This document shows, one piece after another, positions 63,223 through 64,000 of a DNA stretch of 64,000 bases. Position 1 is the stretch's first letter; each line of letters starts with the position of its first letter. The stretch is from Pseudaeromonas sp038247115 (GTDB lineage: Bacteria > Pseudomonadota > Gammaproteobacteria > Enterobacterales > Aeromonadaceae): assembly GCA_038247115.1 (NCBI GenBank), contig JBBRVG010000003.1, positions 1 to 64,000 on the forward strand, given 5' to 3'. The notes beneath the pieces are model-generated. The model saw only the letters and a list, made by a program, of their open reading frames with translations. It was not told the DNA's origin and did no database searches. The position numbers were made by a program, and so were the translations under genes.

Positions 63223-64000
63223 TTATTCGTAGTGGAACAGATCGCCGCCGTGCATGCCGATGAGCTCGAGGGCTCGGCCGCCACCGCGTGCCACGCAGGT
63301 CAGCGGATCTTCCGCTACCACCACAGGGATACCAGTCTCTTCCATCAACAGACGGTCCAGATCCCGCAACAAGGCACCACCACCAGTCAGCACCATGCCG
63401 CGTTCGGAGATATCGGAAGCCAGTTCGGGCGGCGATTGCTCCAGCGCTACCATGACGGCACTGACGATCCCGGTCAGCGGCTCTTGCAGCGCTTCGAGGA
63501 TCTCGTTGGAGTTCAGGGTAAAGCTGCGCGGTACCCCTTCGGCCAGGTTACGGCCACGGACTTCAATTTCGCGCACTTCATCACCCGGATAGGCAGAGCC
63601 GATCTCGTGCTTGATGCGTTCGGCCGTTGCTTCACCAATCAGGCTGCCGTAATTCCGGCGCACATAACTGATGATGGCTTCATCGAACTTGTCACCACCG
63701 ATGCGGACCGATGAGGAATAGACCACACCGTTCAGGGAGATGATGGCCACTTCGGTGGTACCACCGCCGATATCCACCACCATGGAGCCAGTCGCTTCGG
63801 AGACCGGCAGACCAGCGCCAATAGCCGCAGCCATAGGTTCGTCGATCAGATAAACTTCACGCGCCCCGGCGCCCTGGGCCGATTCCTTGATGGCACGGCG
63901 TTCGACCTGGGTAGAACCACAGGGTACGCAAACCAGCACACGCGGACTCGGACGCAGGAAGTTGTTGTCATGCACCTGCTTGATGAAGTGCTGCAGCATC
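63223..64000 (-). CDS. mreB: Rod shape-determining protein MreB (C-terminal part)
   Basis: Bacterial actin homologue that positions the elongasome. The window holds the last 259 or so residues, from MLQHFIKQV onward; about the first 90 lie beyond the right edge. Actin-fold motifs include VVDIGGGTTEVAIISL (phosphate 2), GGDKFDEAI and GMVLTGGGALLRDLD (adenosine). The sequence is almost identical to E. coli MreB. It is the first gene of mreBCD-yhdE-rng. Confidence 0.97.
   Translation of the reverse strand, partial: MLQHFIKQVHDNNFLRPSPRVLVCVPCGSTQVERRAIKESAQGAGAREVYLIDEPMAAAIGAGLPVSEATGSMVVDIGGGTTEVAIISLNGVVYSSSVRIGGDKFDEAIISYVRRNYGSLIGEATAERIKHEIGSAYPGDEVREIEVRGRNLAEGVPRSFTLNSNEILEALQEPLTGIVSAVMVALEQSPPELASDISERGMVLTGGGALLRDLDRLLMEETGIPVVVAEDPLTCVARGGGRALELIGMHGGDLFHYE

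Noticed and set aside
1..64000. CRISPR arrays, prophage, insertion sequences, integrons, rRNA or tRNA
   Set aside because: Looked for regular repeats, transposase or integrase motifs, and cloverleaf genes in the intergenic gaps; none seen.

Overview
The window looks like contiguous core chromosome of a gammaproteobacterium close to Aeromonadaceae (Aeromonas, Oceanimonas or Tolumonas type). The evidence is a complete exe/gsp type II secretion operon in the order C to N next to hslR-hslO-pckA, a metJ/metBL locus, the nudE-yrfG pair, a PanZ-like acetyltransferase, and enterobacteria-like proteins throughout. Base composition looks even (GC-rich, high fifties by eye), and I see no insertion sequence, prophage, integron, CRISPR array, rRNA or tRNA. 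The genus is inferred from synteny and protein similarity as I remember them; no search was run.

Layout. 0-4.2 kb: ArgR-controlled argE, then ppc. 4.3-9 kb: ybaK, then metBL divergent from metJ across an array of MetJ boxes. 9.2-12 kb: nudE, yrfG and chaA, followed by a structured intergenic stretch. 12.1-23.4 kb: the twelve-gene gspC-N operon on the minus strand, most genes overlapping by 4 bp. 23.5-30 kb: hslR, hslO, pckA, greB, tex. 30-32 kb: a HExxH-type putative metalloprotease, a miniature flagellar-rod-like protein and bioH. 32.1-35.3 kb: amtB with a sigma-54 promoter and NtrC sites, then comF/gntX and nfuA. 35.3-41.1 kb: gpsA, secB, a rhodanese, gpmI, envC, a YeiW-like cysteine-cluster protein and a PanZ-like acetyltransferase. 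41.3-50.6 kb: a LacI-type regulator, a convergent five-gene ABC-transporter/phosphatase operon, glpX and a porin. 50.7-64 kb: can, pmbA, darP, tldD, a nitrilase-family amidase, yhdP, rng, maf, mreD, mreC and the C-terminal part of mreB, which runs off the right edge.

The most interesting part is 41.3-50.6 kb. Three separate promoters there carry Pho-box-like direct repeats (7 bp, 4 bp, 7 bp), each followed exactly 10 bp later by a -10 hexamer, the geometry of E. coli phoA. They precede the LacI-type regulator, the operon (fused two-domain permease, ATPase, periplasmic binding protein, inositol-monophosphatase-family phosphatase, dual-specificity-type phosphatase) and the porin. A perfect 18-bp palindrome covers the predicted transcription start of the operon, where a repressor operator would sit. 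I infer a phosphate-starvation system that imports an intact phosphorylated compound, probably a sugar or cyclitol phosphate, through a PhoB-induced porin and ABC transporter, and removes its phosphate in the cytoplasm under a substrate-sensing repressor. The substrate is unknown.

Other regulatory signals read directly from the sequence: two ARG boxes 21 bp apart before argE, a possible Arg-Arg-Arg leader peptide with a hairpin on the opposite strand at the left edge, tandem MetJ boxes, a sigma-54 promoter with an NtrC enhancer pair for amtB, a possible CRP site before pckA, and many intrinsic terminators, several shared by convergent genes.
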